Shown: positions 38,821-50,110 of the stretch, piece after piece | Layout of the letters: every line of letters begins with the position of its first letter | How positions within the stretch are numbered: position 1 is the first letter of the stretch | Assembly (NCBI GenBank): GCA_037957365.1 | Contig: JARHVA010005490.1 | Span: 277,501-341,500, forward strand | Length of the DNA stretch: 64,000 nt | DNA from: Torreya grandis | Taxonomy: Eukaryota; Streptophyta; Pinopsida; Cupressales; Taxaceae | Direction: 5' to 3' | Made by a program: the position numbers and the translations under genes | The notes under the pieces: generated by a model | The model's database searches: none | Told to the model about the DNA's origin: nothing | What the model saw: the letters and a program-made list of their open reading frames with translations, nothing else

Positions 38821-39023
38821 GAGTACTACAGAGGCACTAGTACCAATTGTACAATAGAGAGGATGATTAGTACAAGGTATAGTGGAATCAATATGGTAAA
38901 GGAAGTGTAACTTGGGAGGACACTAAAGAAATGAAAAACATGTTTTTATTTTTATTTTAAATTTATGAACTTAATCAAACTTTTGTAGTGTATTGGGACA
39001 ATGCATAATTTAAGTGGGGAGGA
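38821..39023 (+). other. Element D deletion scar and 3' end
   Basis: Reads only vaguely like RT start and a polyprotein tail, ending in the purine tract before the 3' LTR. More than 2 kb of pol expected for a gypsy element is missing here. Confidence 0.6.
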
Positions 39024-41645
39024 TGTCACGACCTGTCTTCCCACACTTTAAATTATAAGATACGTATATTATTTTATTTAAAATTGTAAAATAAATATTT
39101 TATTTAAATTATAAGGAAACTAATGTAATTAGTTTATAAGAGAAATATTTTATTTTATTTAAATTGTAAGATGGATATAATATTTTATTTAAATAATAAG
39201 GAAAATATGATGTAATTATTTTTAGAAGACTAAAATATAATTATTTTTTTAAATTATTACTAGAAACAATATGTTACCACTACTTGTTGTTAGGGAAAGT
39301 AAATTATTTTTATAGCTTTAAATAAATGACGTCTATTTTCTATATACTTAGTTATATATCTATGAAATACATTTGATTCAGTTTGTAAAGTTACACGAGA
39401 TTGTGAGAATATTAATTTAGATACATGAAAATTACCATAAGGAAATCTAAGTTATCATAAAATAATATTTCGAGCAGAACCTTACTTTGATTGTTGTTGA
39501 GCTTTGATGATGAATTCGATTATCATTAAGAGTAGTATGAAAATAGGTGTCTTTCATTTTATATACTTGGTTATAAAACTATGAAATAAATTTGATTCAG
39601 TTTGTGAAGTTACATGATATTATAATAATATTCATTTAGATACATGAAAATTACCATAAGTCAATCTAAGTTATCATAAAACAATATTCTAAGTGAACCG
39701 TTACTTTAATTTTTGTTGAGATTTGATGATGAATTTGATTATCATTAAGATTAGTATGAAAATGAGTATCTTTCATTCTATATACTTAGTTATTAATATA
39801 TGAAATATATTTCATTTAGTTTATAAATTTACATGCAATTATGAGAATATTGATTTAGATACATGAAAATTACCATAAGGCAATCTAAGTTGTCATAAAA
39901 TAATATTTCGAGTGGACCCTTAATTTGATTTTTGTTGAGATTTTATGATGAATTTGATTTTCATTAATATTAGTATGAAAATAAGTATCTTTCATTCTAG
40001 GGTTCAACCCTCACATTTTAGAACCCTCCTTTAAAATTTATAAAGGATTTATTTAAAATTATGTTCAATAAATTCCTTGTGTATAAGTTATTGTGTTTAG
40101 AGAAGTTTACCTAAATATACTAAAGATATAATCATCCATAATAAACATGGTTTAAAATCGACATGATGACTAAACTAGGAGATCATATTTTTACTTTCCT
40201 ACTAATTTTTTTTCTTTTGATATATATTGCATTAATTTAATTCAAATATTCTTTAATTTTTAAATCTCAAATTAGATCAAGAATTTAAGGTTAAACAAAA
40301 ATACGTAGCATTCAATACAAGCGGTGCCTATGGCTCATGTTTATGGGTAATGCCATCATGCTTGAGCTACTACTTCCATAGCTTAAAATAGCTGTAACAA
40401 TGACATCTAGGCATCCTCTCTATAAACCGTTAGGGAGAAATAAGGATAATGTCATATCTTTAAGACCAAGGGGTGGGATAATCACTCTTGGCCAACAATA
40501 ATAATTAATATAAGGAAACAATTTTGACTACCTTAGACGATTTTGACTTGTGAACTTATGAAATAGAATGGAGAAAGTACATTTGTTACTCAAAACTCGG
40601 TACCACTGAAAAGGAGTAACAAAAACCAGGATTGAGAGTGTTAAACTAGTCAATATCAAGAAGCCACCTACCATATGGCTCTTAGATAATCAAACTTTGG
40701 AAACAACAATTGTAAGGCTTAGGTTGATTAAAACAAGGATCAAAAATATTGTTGATGTAAATAAAAAGAAGAAAGGGGATGTAGCTTGCTAATGTTTATT
40801 TATTTTTATTATTAAGGTTTCAAAATAATTTAGTTAAAAAAATACTTGATTACTTGAACTAATACTTTTTATGTTCCCATTTGTGTATTAATCATAGAAG
40901 AACTATCTGGGGAACTAGGCCCTAAAAAGGGCTACATACCTAGATTCATAGTTCACATAAACGTAGAATATAAAATAGAAATACATGCATACTAGATCTT
41001 GATCCTATTCAGAAGTAGGTATGTAGGTAGTATGGGAAGCGAAGGATGCTTCTAGTACACAGATGAATAGGATGGGGTTTAGGTTTGTATTGTAAACAAG
41101 AATAAAGTTAAATAAAAAGGCAAGACCATTATCGTAAGACCCTATTTTAGATTAAAAAAATCAAAGATAAGAATTATGTGATATACTCAGAAGGATCCCA
41201 TTTGGATCATTGTAATTCTTGAGGCTTTAGGCCAAATTTTAAGACATGCTACTTTTTTTATATGTTTTAAACATACTATTGCGAGGATGACCTTGATGCT
41301 TATCTAGTAGAGATGAGAGGTAAATAGTGAGAAACTCAGGATCTAGTTGATTCTAATGAGTCAAGTCTTTAGCCAGAGCATAACCTACTCATATATATAT
41401 ATATATGCCTAACCCATATGGTTAGATGCTTGCCCATTTGGTAAAGGAAATTAGGTACCTAACCCATTTGGTTGGAATGCTTGTCTATTTGGCAAAGAAT
41501 AATAGATGCCTACCCCATATGGTTAGATGCTTCCCTGGTTGGAAAAATATATTTGATAGGATAAAGTATGCCTATGTTATATTCTTAAAAAAATATTAAT
41601 AAAAAGAAAAATCTATGTTTTAGGATAGGAATTGTGGTCTCTACA
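39024..41645 (+). repeat. Element D 3' LTR with a triplicated module
   Basis: 2,622 bp, TGTCACGACC to GGTCTCTACA. It holds three tandem ~219-bp modules starting near 39341, 39561 and 39780, each with ATATACTTAGTTAT, TAGATACATGAAAATTACCA, AATCTAAGTT(A/G)TCATAA and TTGATGATGAATT. The same module occurs once in the 5' LTR (about 34351-34570). The ~50-bp TATGGTTAGATGC repeats recur at about 41405-41560. Confidence 0.9.
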
Positions 41646-44459
41646 AATAGGGAGTGATGCACATATACATACATACCTTTACTTACTCTAATGATTGTAT
41701 AATTATTTTATAATATCAAATTTTTATCTTAAACTTCAAATTAGCTATAAATGCTTATATTTAAAGATACACATGCAAACTCAAACACAAACTATTCATA
41801 ATATTGTTTTAAAATATTAAATTTTTATCTTCAAGTTTAAATTACCAAATAGTGCTTATATTACAGGATACACATATATATTCAATCACAAACTATTCAC
41901 AATATAAAAGTGGGGACTAGCCGCTATGCAACCCTTATTTAATATTGCAATAACATTTTTGATACTTGGATAACACTAATATTTTGTGGCTTTTCTTATA
42001 TTAGTTATATGGTCATTTCATCTTCAGGCACAATTCTTTTTGGTAAATATTCTTATAGTATAAGAAAAATATGGGCTCTCATATCACATTCACTAAAAAT
42101 TTAACTGTAAATTTTTAAATTAATTGAAACTTGATAATTATACCTAACATTTCTATCTATCTTTATTTTTATAGCTTGGAATTAAACACTATTTTCCCAT
42201 TTTTATAAATTTGAAATCGTTTAAAAAATAAAAAAACAATCAAATAAATTGCTGATTTAATATATATAAATAAAATATTTTTGAATTTAAATTAAAAAAT
42301 ATTTTAATCTAATTCAAATTCTTTTAACATTGTAGTTTTCGGCTTACTAATAATTCTATCAAATCATTTGAAAACACTCAAAGAGTTGAAATTTACACAT
42401 TATTTTTTTGTCGAGATTATAACTAATTTTCATAATTCATCCCATATAATATGTTTATGATAATTTTACAAAAAAACTTACATTTATAAAATTTATGTGG
42501 ATGGTAATATTTTTCCATGCATATAATGTGTTTTTAAGCATGTGACACTTTTATAAGTTTATAATGCTTTGTAATGCTTACAATCGTTTTCTAGGTCAAT
42601 GATGATTTTGTAAGGATATAACATACTTTAGATTTATATATGGATTTAAAGATGTCTCTCACCATATAAAACTTTTTCAAGTCAATTTGCACTAGAAATA
42701 CATCCTATTTTTTGACTAGGGCATTGAAGTGAGTAATGTTTTCCTCTTATTTGTAGGAAAAATATAGCCTGTTAACTATAATGCATTTTTACTAAGTCTC
42801 ACAGGTTACATGGTTTGAAAATTTTGGGATTCTTTTATTCCTATTGATAAACTCTTCCATGGGTTTCTATCGCTAGTGATAAATATCCTTACATGAAAGT
42901 TGGTAATATCAAAGCAATTTGTCTTTTAAAGCTGTAAGTTTTGGGTGGACTATTAAGATAATTAAGAAGTATAACAAATATTTAGTGTTTTATGCTCCAT
43001 TCAAACCACAAATTATGTCTTATTATTGATATGCATTTACTAAAATTACATCTCAAGTCTCTCCATGAAACATAAAACATGAGAAAAATGACCATTTAAA
43101 CAACATATATTTAAAATGATAATTCACTCATCTCATCTAATTATCATTACAAATTGAAGAATCCTCCACTAAAGTCCAAATAATTTTTCTATTGTTGTTA
43201 TTGTTATCTATGCATGTGTGTAAGTAAACAAGGTGTGAAATTCTACCAACAAAAATGAAACACAACCTACTATTCCATGGTTTGCCAAAAACACTCAATT
43301 TTGGTCAGGGAAATGCATCTTGGTGAACTATTTTGGAGAGAACCCTGACACCCATAAAATAATAGTTTCTCTATTTCTTGTCCTTATAAAAATAAGAGTC
43401 ACAAATTCATTACTTGATCATGGTGAATGAGGATAGTTGTGCTATTGGAATGCATCAGTAAAGAAGAAAATATGAGGGGGTCAGAGGAGTGAGAGGATAT
43501 TCAAACCCTAGACCTGGTTAAGAACACACTACCTCCCAAGGAGAATGAGGAGTGGGGTGGACATCAAATTTATATTTTTAGTAGGGAAAATTGGTAGAAA
43601 AAGTACCTTATTTTATCCAATATTTAAGAGGAGTGATAAAATCTACATTCTTGTCCACTAGACAGTGACGTAAATTGGCATGCACTAATATTGATAGTTT
43701 TTCTTTAATGAGCTTAACTAGCACATGCCAACTCCCAGTACATGTTGGTCAGCAGTGAAAATTCATCGATTTTAAACCCAAGACCATTAAACCCACATCA
43801 TATAAAGTTAGAGTTAGATAATCGAAACCATCACCCTCATAAAATCACCATTTCATCTTAACCATAACCATCACAATCATCATGGTTTTAGAGAATAAAG
43901 GGGAAAAATTTGGGAATGGTGGGTTTGAATTTCCTCCCCTTTTATCCATTTAGTTATCCTATCTCTCTTTCCTGTAATTTTAACTATACCAATTTAGTTA
44001 TGGAATGATGTGATGTATTGAGATCAGTAGGTAGGAAAATTGAGTGATGTGAAGGGATTATACTAATGGCATAAAAATTTGTAGTGATCCTACTGTCAGA
44101 CAAACCAACACAATGTCCTCTAGGTTTGTGAACTTTCTGGTAGATTTGAACAAAATTTTTGTTTAAAAACAAATGTTTTATGTTAACAAATGCTTTGGTT
44201 AGAGATAATTTGAAGCGTAAATTACCAAAAAAATGTGTAAGAGGTGTAGCTGTGTTTCGAACATATGTGTGAGAATATTGATTCATTTATAAAGACTCAA
44301 ACATATACTTTTTAGATATTTCTTGGAATATCCTTGTTTTTATAGATTTTATATATTCTTATTTTGGAATATCCTTATTTTGATAGATTTAATAGATGTT
44401 TCTTGGAAATTTAGTATTACTATTTCATTACTAGACATTATATCATAAACTCTAACCAT
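41646..44459. other. AT-rich intergenic DNA
   Basis: No gene recognised. A 100-codon minus frame at 43984-44286 has no domain and lies just downstream of the GAD remnant. Short TTGGAATATCCTTATTTT-type duplications occur at 44310-44400. Confidence 0.45.
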
Positions 44460-45460
44460 GGTTACTTGGACATTAGATCTTGTAATAATGTTGGGCTTAT
44501 CAAAGGGATTTCCTTCTTTCTTGCATTTATTCTACCATTTTCTCATAAAAGCTAAACCTGTGACCATGTTAGCCTTTAAGGAGCCCACTATGGCAACTCC
44601 AACTACCTAATATTCATCTCCCTGTGTGTCATTGAACAATGAAACTATCATATTCACACATTGATTATGTTATATTTCCATAAATACATAATGGTAAATT
44701 GTAACCCTATGCATATATAGTTCTAAAATAGCTAGTCTTTAGATCATGCTTTTTTATGTAATCTCATGGGAGTCAAGTTTTGGTATTATAATCTGATGCA
44801 CATCTAGTTTTAATATTGAATGAATGGAAAAGAACTATTTTATCATAAATTTAGTAGGATAAAATTAGAGGTTTCTTTAACAATATTTTACTTAAAATAT
44901 TGTGATCAACAATAAATTATGGTGAAAAGAATCATAGGTGATCAAACCTACAAATATATAGTATTGGGGTATTCATTCATATCAACATAATTCCTATTAA
45001 TGGTAGCCATCATGAGTTTATCACACTTAGGTTACTTGCTCTTCCACCTTTTCCCATGAAAACTAGGTATTACAATTTTGAACTGAAAATGTGATGGGTA
45101 TTTTTTGAGATACATTTTGATTAATATCGACAATATCTAGGGAAGCAAAGGCTAGAAGTAGAACCAAAAATGCCATTGATACTAAAACTGTAACGTTCCA
45201 TGATTCAATCAAAATAAATTGAAACTTACTGATCAAGTAGAAAATATGAGGATTAGAACTTAATATCGAATAAGTTGTAGTGAGCATATATGTCTCATAA
45301 GAAACATGGAAGAGAAACCCATAAGAAATTATTATGAATACATGCATTTAGGTATATATTGCACAATTTGAACTCTAAAACCCTATTCATGAATTTATTT
45401 TATGGTTGATGAGTTCATTGATGATGCCAATTTAGGGCATCCTAAAATTTATGATTATGG
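44460..45460 (-). pseudogene. Glutamate decarboxylase pseudogene fragment (N-terminal exons)
   Basis: GAD is a PLP-dependent cytosolic enzyme that converts L-glutamate to GABA and CO2. Two blocks on the minus strand match its N-terminal half. 45025-44966 reads CDKLMMATINRNYVDMNEYP, a close match to the family sequence around 'ECDKL(I/M)MA(S/T)INKNYVDM(D/N)EYP'. 44684-44460 reads NQCVNMIVSLFN, then VVGVAIVGSLKANM, GLAFMRKW-NK and EGNPFDKPNIITRSNVQV, corresponding to the next stretch up to '...KPNIVTGANVQV'. A weak third piece (FRMP and IINELI, about 45450-45405) may be exon 1. The two good blocks are separated by about 280 bp of non-coding DNA where an intron is expected, so this is not a processed copy. 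Stops (TAG after DEY and after RKW) and lost splice sites show it is dead. The catalytic lysine region and the calmodulin-binding C-terminus are not found. Confidence 0.8.
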
Positions 45461-46532
45461 CTGAGACTTACTAAATCATTCATTTATTTTTACATTCAAC
45501 ATTTCATGAATTTTTACCAAGATTTTTTAAAAAAATGAATGGTTACCTTATTAATAAACAATTGAATTTCCATAAAAAATTATATATCATCAAAGAGAAA
45601 AAAATCTTGGCTGCCAATAGATGTATGTTGATGTTATACATAAAAAATTAGAGGCCTCTTCTCTTCCAAGTATAAATTAACAATATAATTATATTAATGT
45701 GATGGTGGAATTTTGTATGATATAATTATCACTAAATATTTATTTTTTTCTTATTACATTAATATCATATCACATACTATTATAGGCCTAAAAAAGACAT
45801 CTTGACATTCAAATCTTACTTTTATATATTATAATTTAAAAGTGAACTACAAAGATCATGTTTTTCAACACAACCAAGAAAAAATTATAGGAAACTAATC
45901 TTATTTACAAAAATGTTTGGTTTAACTGGTTTTTTCCTATACATAACTTGGCATGACTTTCAAAGTACCTCCCCTCAATATGATCCATATCTCACAAGAG
46001 AGATTATGTAAGGTTATAATACACTCAGTACACTTGAGAGATGATATAGCTCACACTAGTTTTAGGATGCCAAAGAAAAATTTCTTATCTTCTAAACATT
46101 AGTGTCACTAACGATGTTGCATGTATTTTATATTTAGGGAACTACACTTCATAGGCCCATTTGGGATCATGTTAATAAAATTATTACTTTTATGTTATCC
46201 AAAATGTTCTACGTAAAATTCAACTCCACATGTAGTTATATTTGGTAGATTTTGGCATCCATTTATGTCATATTTCAACTATTTTCCATGTTGTGATATG
46301 TTAGTTCACATATTAATATGTATGGAAGATACAATATTTGAGAATAATATATATTGTTTCAAGGCTCTTCAATCATATATAAAAATAATGTCAATAAGGG
46401 ATCAATAAAAATTGGTATGCCCAAGGTACTTATTTTTTTTGCAGGGAATTGGTATTGATATCAATAATGTGCCTCCTAATACATTTTCCATCAAGGCACC
46501 ATACATGTTGATATTCATAGCATAAGAGATTA
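45461..46532. other. AT-rich intergenic DNA
   Basis: No gene or element recognised. Confidence 0.45.
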
Positions 46533-47750
46533 TATATTTAGTCATATAAAATGTACAAATTAGTAGTTTACGTGTGGCTTATGACACCCAATCCATAGCT
46601 CCTTTTTGCATGCTTTTGTGACCAATCTAGACACCTTTTTGCTCATTACCAATAATCCATAGCCTTTCAAATGATGATTCCATCTCAGCCAAACTCTATC
46701 TCTCAAGCCAATCATAATCCCTGAAGTCTCAATCTTGTAGGATAGGAGTACAATACCTATACTATAGCACCAGACCCTAGGGTGTCTTATTTTTAGTACA
46801 TTTATCCCTTTGCATTTTAAGCCCAAATGATCATTTTCATCTAATTCCTATCCTTGATTATGTTCGACTAATGTAAATATATCTAATTTATGACCAATGG
46901 TTCCTTATAAAATCCCATACAAAGTCCATTTATAAATGAGGTGACAAATCATACAAAGTAACCAAGAATACAAACAAAGAATTCAAGAAAACTTCCCTAT
47001 TCTCTGCATACAGTCACCGAACATAGATGAAAAAATACCCATCCCCTCATACTAGTTCCTAACCACCTAAAACACAATCATATTATCATTTTTGCATCTA
47101 CATCATGCTATTGCATTAAGCACACTAAATAGGAGAACTACATATGGCTTGATTTCTCTTTAGAGTATTGTATATAGGCAATGTGACCACACAAGGGGTG
47201 TCGATTACACATTCAATCCATCTTACACACTAACCATCCCATTTCTAAAGTGATTCAAACATCATTCTATCAATCATGATGGATGGTTATGGTTTGAATA
47301 TTAAAATAGCTATAAAATGAGTTTTATCAATAATAAACACTCAAGATTTTATAGGTAGGCTCACATAGGAATAACACAAAGAAAACAAAAAATTTAGGTC
47401 TCTGTGACCAGTTTAGACAATAGTGATAGGAGTGAACAATAACACCAAACCCTAAAGTGTCTTATTTTTAGTGCTCTTGTCCTTTCACCAAATGAAATCT
47501 AGATTCTAATTTATGACACTTTGCCAGTCCTACACAACTAGTTTGAGACCTTGTATTAGCCATCTCAGTCTATTTGTAGACAAGTTATATTTTCTTCTTG
47601 TTTATTGTTATTTTTAGAATGGTAAAAAAAATAGATAAACTATATAAATTAGGACTATAACTATTTCAATATTATTTATTGATTTATTAATCTAGACCCT
47701 TAACTAAAATAGGAATAAAACTCCATTATTTCTAAAATATTTAAATCATT
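46533..47750 (+). repeat. Element E 5' LTR
   Basis: Shares with 52889-54100 the blocks GTGTGGCTTATGACACCCAA, TTTGCATTTT, AAATGATCATTTTCAT, GTTTGAATATTAAAATAG, GTAGGCTCA-ATAGGA and TAGACCCTTAACT in order. It contains an internal duplication of the ACCCTA-AGTGTCTTATTTTTAG motif (about 46775 and 47450). The right boundary is uncertain by tens of bases. Confidence 0.75.
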
Positions 47751-48127
47751 GGGTGAATTTGACTTACTTCATTTGCTCACAAAAACCCTTGAAACACTTT
47801 GGAAAATTGCTTGCTAATTTTTCCAATATTTTTCTAATTTTATATACAAATTTAAATTATAATTTCACATTTATTTCTTAAAAATTTACCATATTAATTT
47901 AAAAAATATTTATTTCAAACCCTAATTGAATTTCATAGGTCCCTTTGCTTATTGAGGTATCACCTTACATGTTTATGGGATTCATATCCATTTTTTGCAT
48001 ATTCTACTTTAATATTTTTAGGAATTTACATTACCTTTGTTCAATATTTTTTTTCCATCACATTTTGCTTATTACAACTTATTGAAAAAAATTCAATCCA
48101 TTATCAATTTATTTTCTTACTTTAACA

Positions 48128-49430
48128 ATGACCCAATATACTAGTTTTGATGAAAATGATAAGATATATCTTCAAGACCTTTTAACTAAACATATTGATA
48201 TACAAGATAATATGCTTAAAATACTACAAGAATAACATTAAAAATCAAACAATGATTAATCCTCTCAAACCACAAAACAACTAGTTGCAAATGACACTAC
48301 GGGGTAACTATGTCTCAACAACCTCCTATAGCAACCCAACCTTCCCATAAGGTACCACTAGTTATGGTTAGAACATATTTTTCTCTTGATAAGGATTCCA
48401 TTATGAAAGAGATAAAATATCATCAATCTAAAGTGCTAGATCTTAAGCAAGGTGCCTCTATACCAACACAGGCTTTGGATTATTTTGATCTACTTCATAC
48501 ACTATTGGCATGTCATATAGCTTCTACACCCTTGCCATAGGGATTTTTAAACCCAATCTCACTCTATATGATGGCAAGGGTGATCTAGAGACACACTTAA
48601 AAAATTTTCACATAGAATGCTTGGATTATGTGTCAAATTACTTGTTACTAACCAAGATATTTCCATGGAGTTTAAAGGATTATGCTCTACAATGGATCTA
48701 CATTCTATCAAATCAGTTAGTCAACACATTGAACCCTTGAGCTAACATGTTCCTAGCTCATTTTAGTATTAACATAGGTGACAAGGTTTATTACACATAA
48801 ATTGCATAATAGAAACAAATTGCAAATGAGCACGTCACAAATTATGTTCTTTGATATAAGACTATCTTAGCTAAAATGACTAGCCCCATTGCCGATCAAG
48901 AATTATAGGATCTCTTCAAACAGAGTCTTCTACCAGCTTCTTACGAGTCAATAATGTTCAAAAGGTTCTCTTCCTTCACTAATTTATGTCACACACTAAA
49001 GAAAACATATGTCAAACTAATTTTAGTGATCAAACTCAAGTATACAAGCATATCAAAAATAACAAACAAGAGTAAGAGTAAAGTCCCATACAAAGTAAAG
49101 GTTAAACATATAAAAAGTCAAAATAAACCTATAGTTAATGTAGATTCATAACCCCCTCAATGAGTGGTTTTATCTATGCCTCCTTGGAAAGCCTTTACCC
49201 ATCTACTAGTATCTCCAGCCAAAATCTTACAATCCTTATTAGAATGCAATATCATATCTCTCCCTCATATTCAAAAAGTTGACACAATAAAGCCTCTTCC
49301 ATGTGGATATGATCATAATACATTTTGTAATTTTCATAGGGCACCAAGCTACATAATGAATAGATGCATCAGTTTAAAACATAACATTCTAGACTTGATA
49401 GATGAAAACTTATTGATCTTGGCACTCTAG
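48128..49430 (+). pseudogene. Element E gag (gypsy type)
   Basis: Open pieces at 48310-48540, 48510-48740, 48954-49151 and 49164-49430 follow each other in two frames. Recognisable: LYDGKGDLETHLKNFHIECL and KIFPWSLKDYALQWIYIL (the plant gypsy capsid pattern 'Y.G..DP..HL..F', then 'F..SL.G.A..W'), VTNYVL-YKTILAKM and LLPASYES. A late cysteine-histidine segment, YDHNTFCNFHRAPSYIMNRC with ISLKHNILDLIDENLL, fits the 'C.FH...GH....C..LK..I..LI..G.L' region typical of plant gypsy elements. Stops and frameshifts are frequent. Confidence 0.85.
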
Positions 49431-50110
49431 TTGAGCTTTCTCAGATCAAGCAAACAAAAGATAAGGCTCTAAAATTTTTCTCAAATCCTTTCCCACAACA
49501 TTATAAATAAGAGATAGGGTACACATCAGGTGTTCACCATGTATATCATGCACACCCTCCACCATCTACATACTGGGCACCTTGAATTTAGTCACATCCT
49601 TTGAGCAACATGTTTGGAGTGTATAATTCTAGAGTTCCATATAGACCTTCAATCTCCTTCTCAGAGAAAGAGATAGTTGAGGATGATTCATATTACCATG
49701 CACTCTTTATCAGAACCTAAATTAATCATCATCTCATTCATAGTGTTCTCATAGACAATGGATCCATTGTAAACATGTGCACTATGGCATTCCTTTAGCA
49801 TTTATGATATTCATAGCATGATATTTCCATGACAGACATAGTTATCAATGGGTTCAGTGGGCACATATGAATTTCATTGGGTGAGATTTTAATTTATCTA
49901 CATGTTGGACCTACACATATGGCCACACCATTTACTATTGTTCCTAATGCAGGGGTCTTTGACATGTTTCTTGGTCAACCATGGATATAAAATATTTATC
50001 TAGTACCTTTTATAGTTCATAGATACATGAAATTCATTCTAGATAATCAATTTGTTATAATTGGTAGAGTTATGTATGATTTACCACTCCCCACTTTAGA
50101 TCCATCTACT
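49431..50110 (+). pseudogene. Element E protease remnant
   Basis: At 49740-49765 HSVLIDNGSIVN matches the plant gypsy protease active site (L(I/V)D.G(S/A)); the position after Asp is asparagine. It is followed by DIVINGFSG, THMATPFTIVP, FDMFLGQPWI and HRYMKFILDNQFVIIG, the usual downstream order ('...FLGRPWI...ST.HQ.LKF'). Stops every 20-40 codons. Aspartic protease would process the polyprotein. Confidence 0.8.

Larger units (their letters stand above)
33860..41645 (+). mobile_element. Ty3/gypsy element D with long rearranged LTRs (plus)
   Basis: The 5' LTR (about 33860-36218) and the 3' LTR (39024-41645) share most of their length. PBS TGGTATCAGAC is at 36222-36232, and a GTGGGGAGGA purine tract stands right before the 3' LTR start TGTCACGACC. 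The interior (36.2-39.0 kb) encodes decayed gag, a zinc knuckle, protease and the first part of RT, then breaks off, so most of RT, RNase H and integrase are missing. The 5' LTR lacks the TGTCACGACC start, so its left end is truncated or changed; no target duplication was found. Confidence 0.85.

Noticed and set aside
45063..45347. 94-codon minus frame with a hydrophobic segment (MAFLVLLLAFASLDIV) like a signal peptide
   Set aside because: It falls in the probable intron of the GAD pseudogene, has no match I recognise, and hydrophobic stretches are common in AT-rich translation.
46560..46826. 88-codon minus frame
   Set aside because: Lies wholly in the 5' LTR of element E; the equivalent place in the 3' LTR does not keep the frame.
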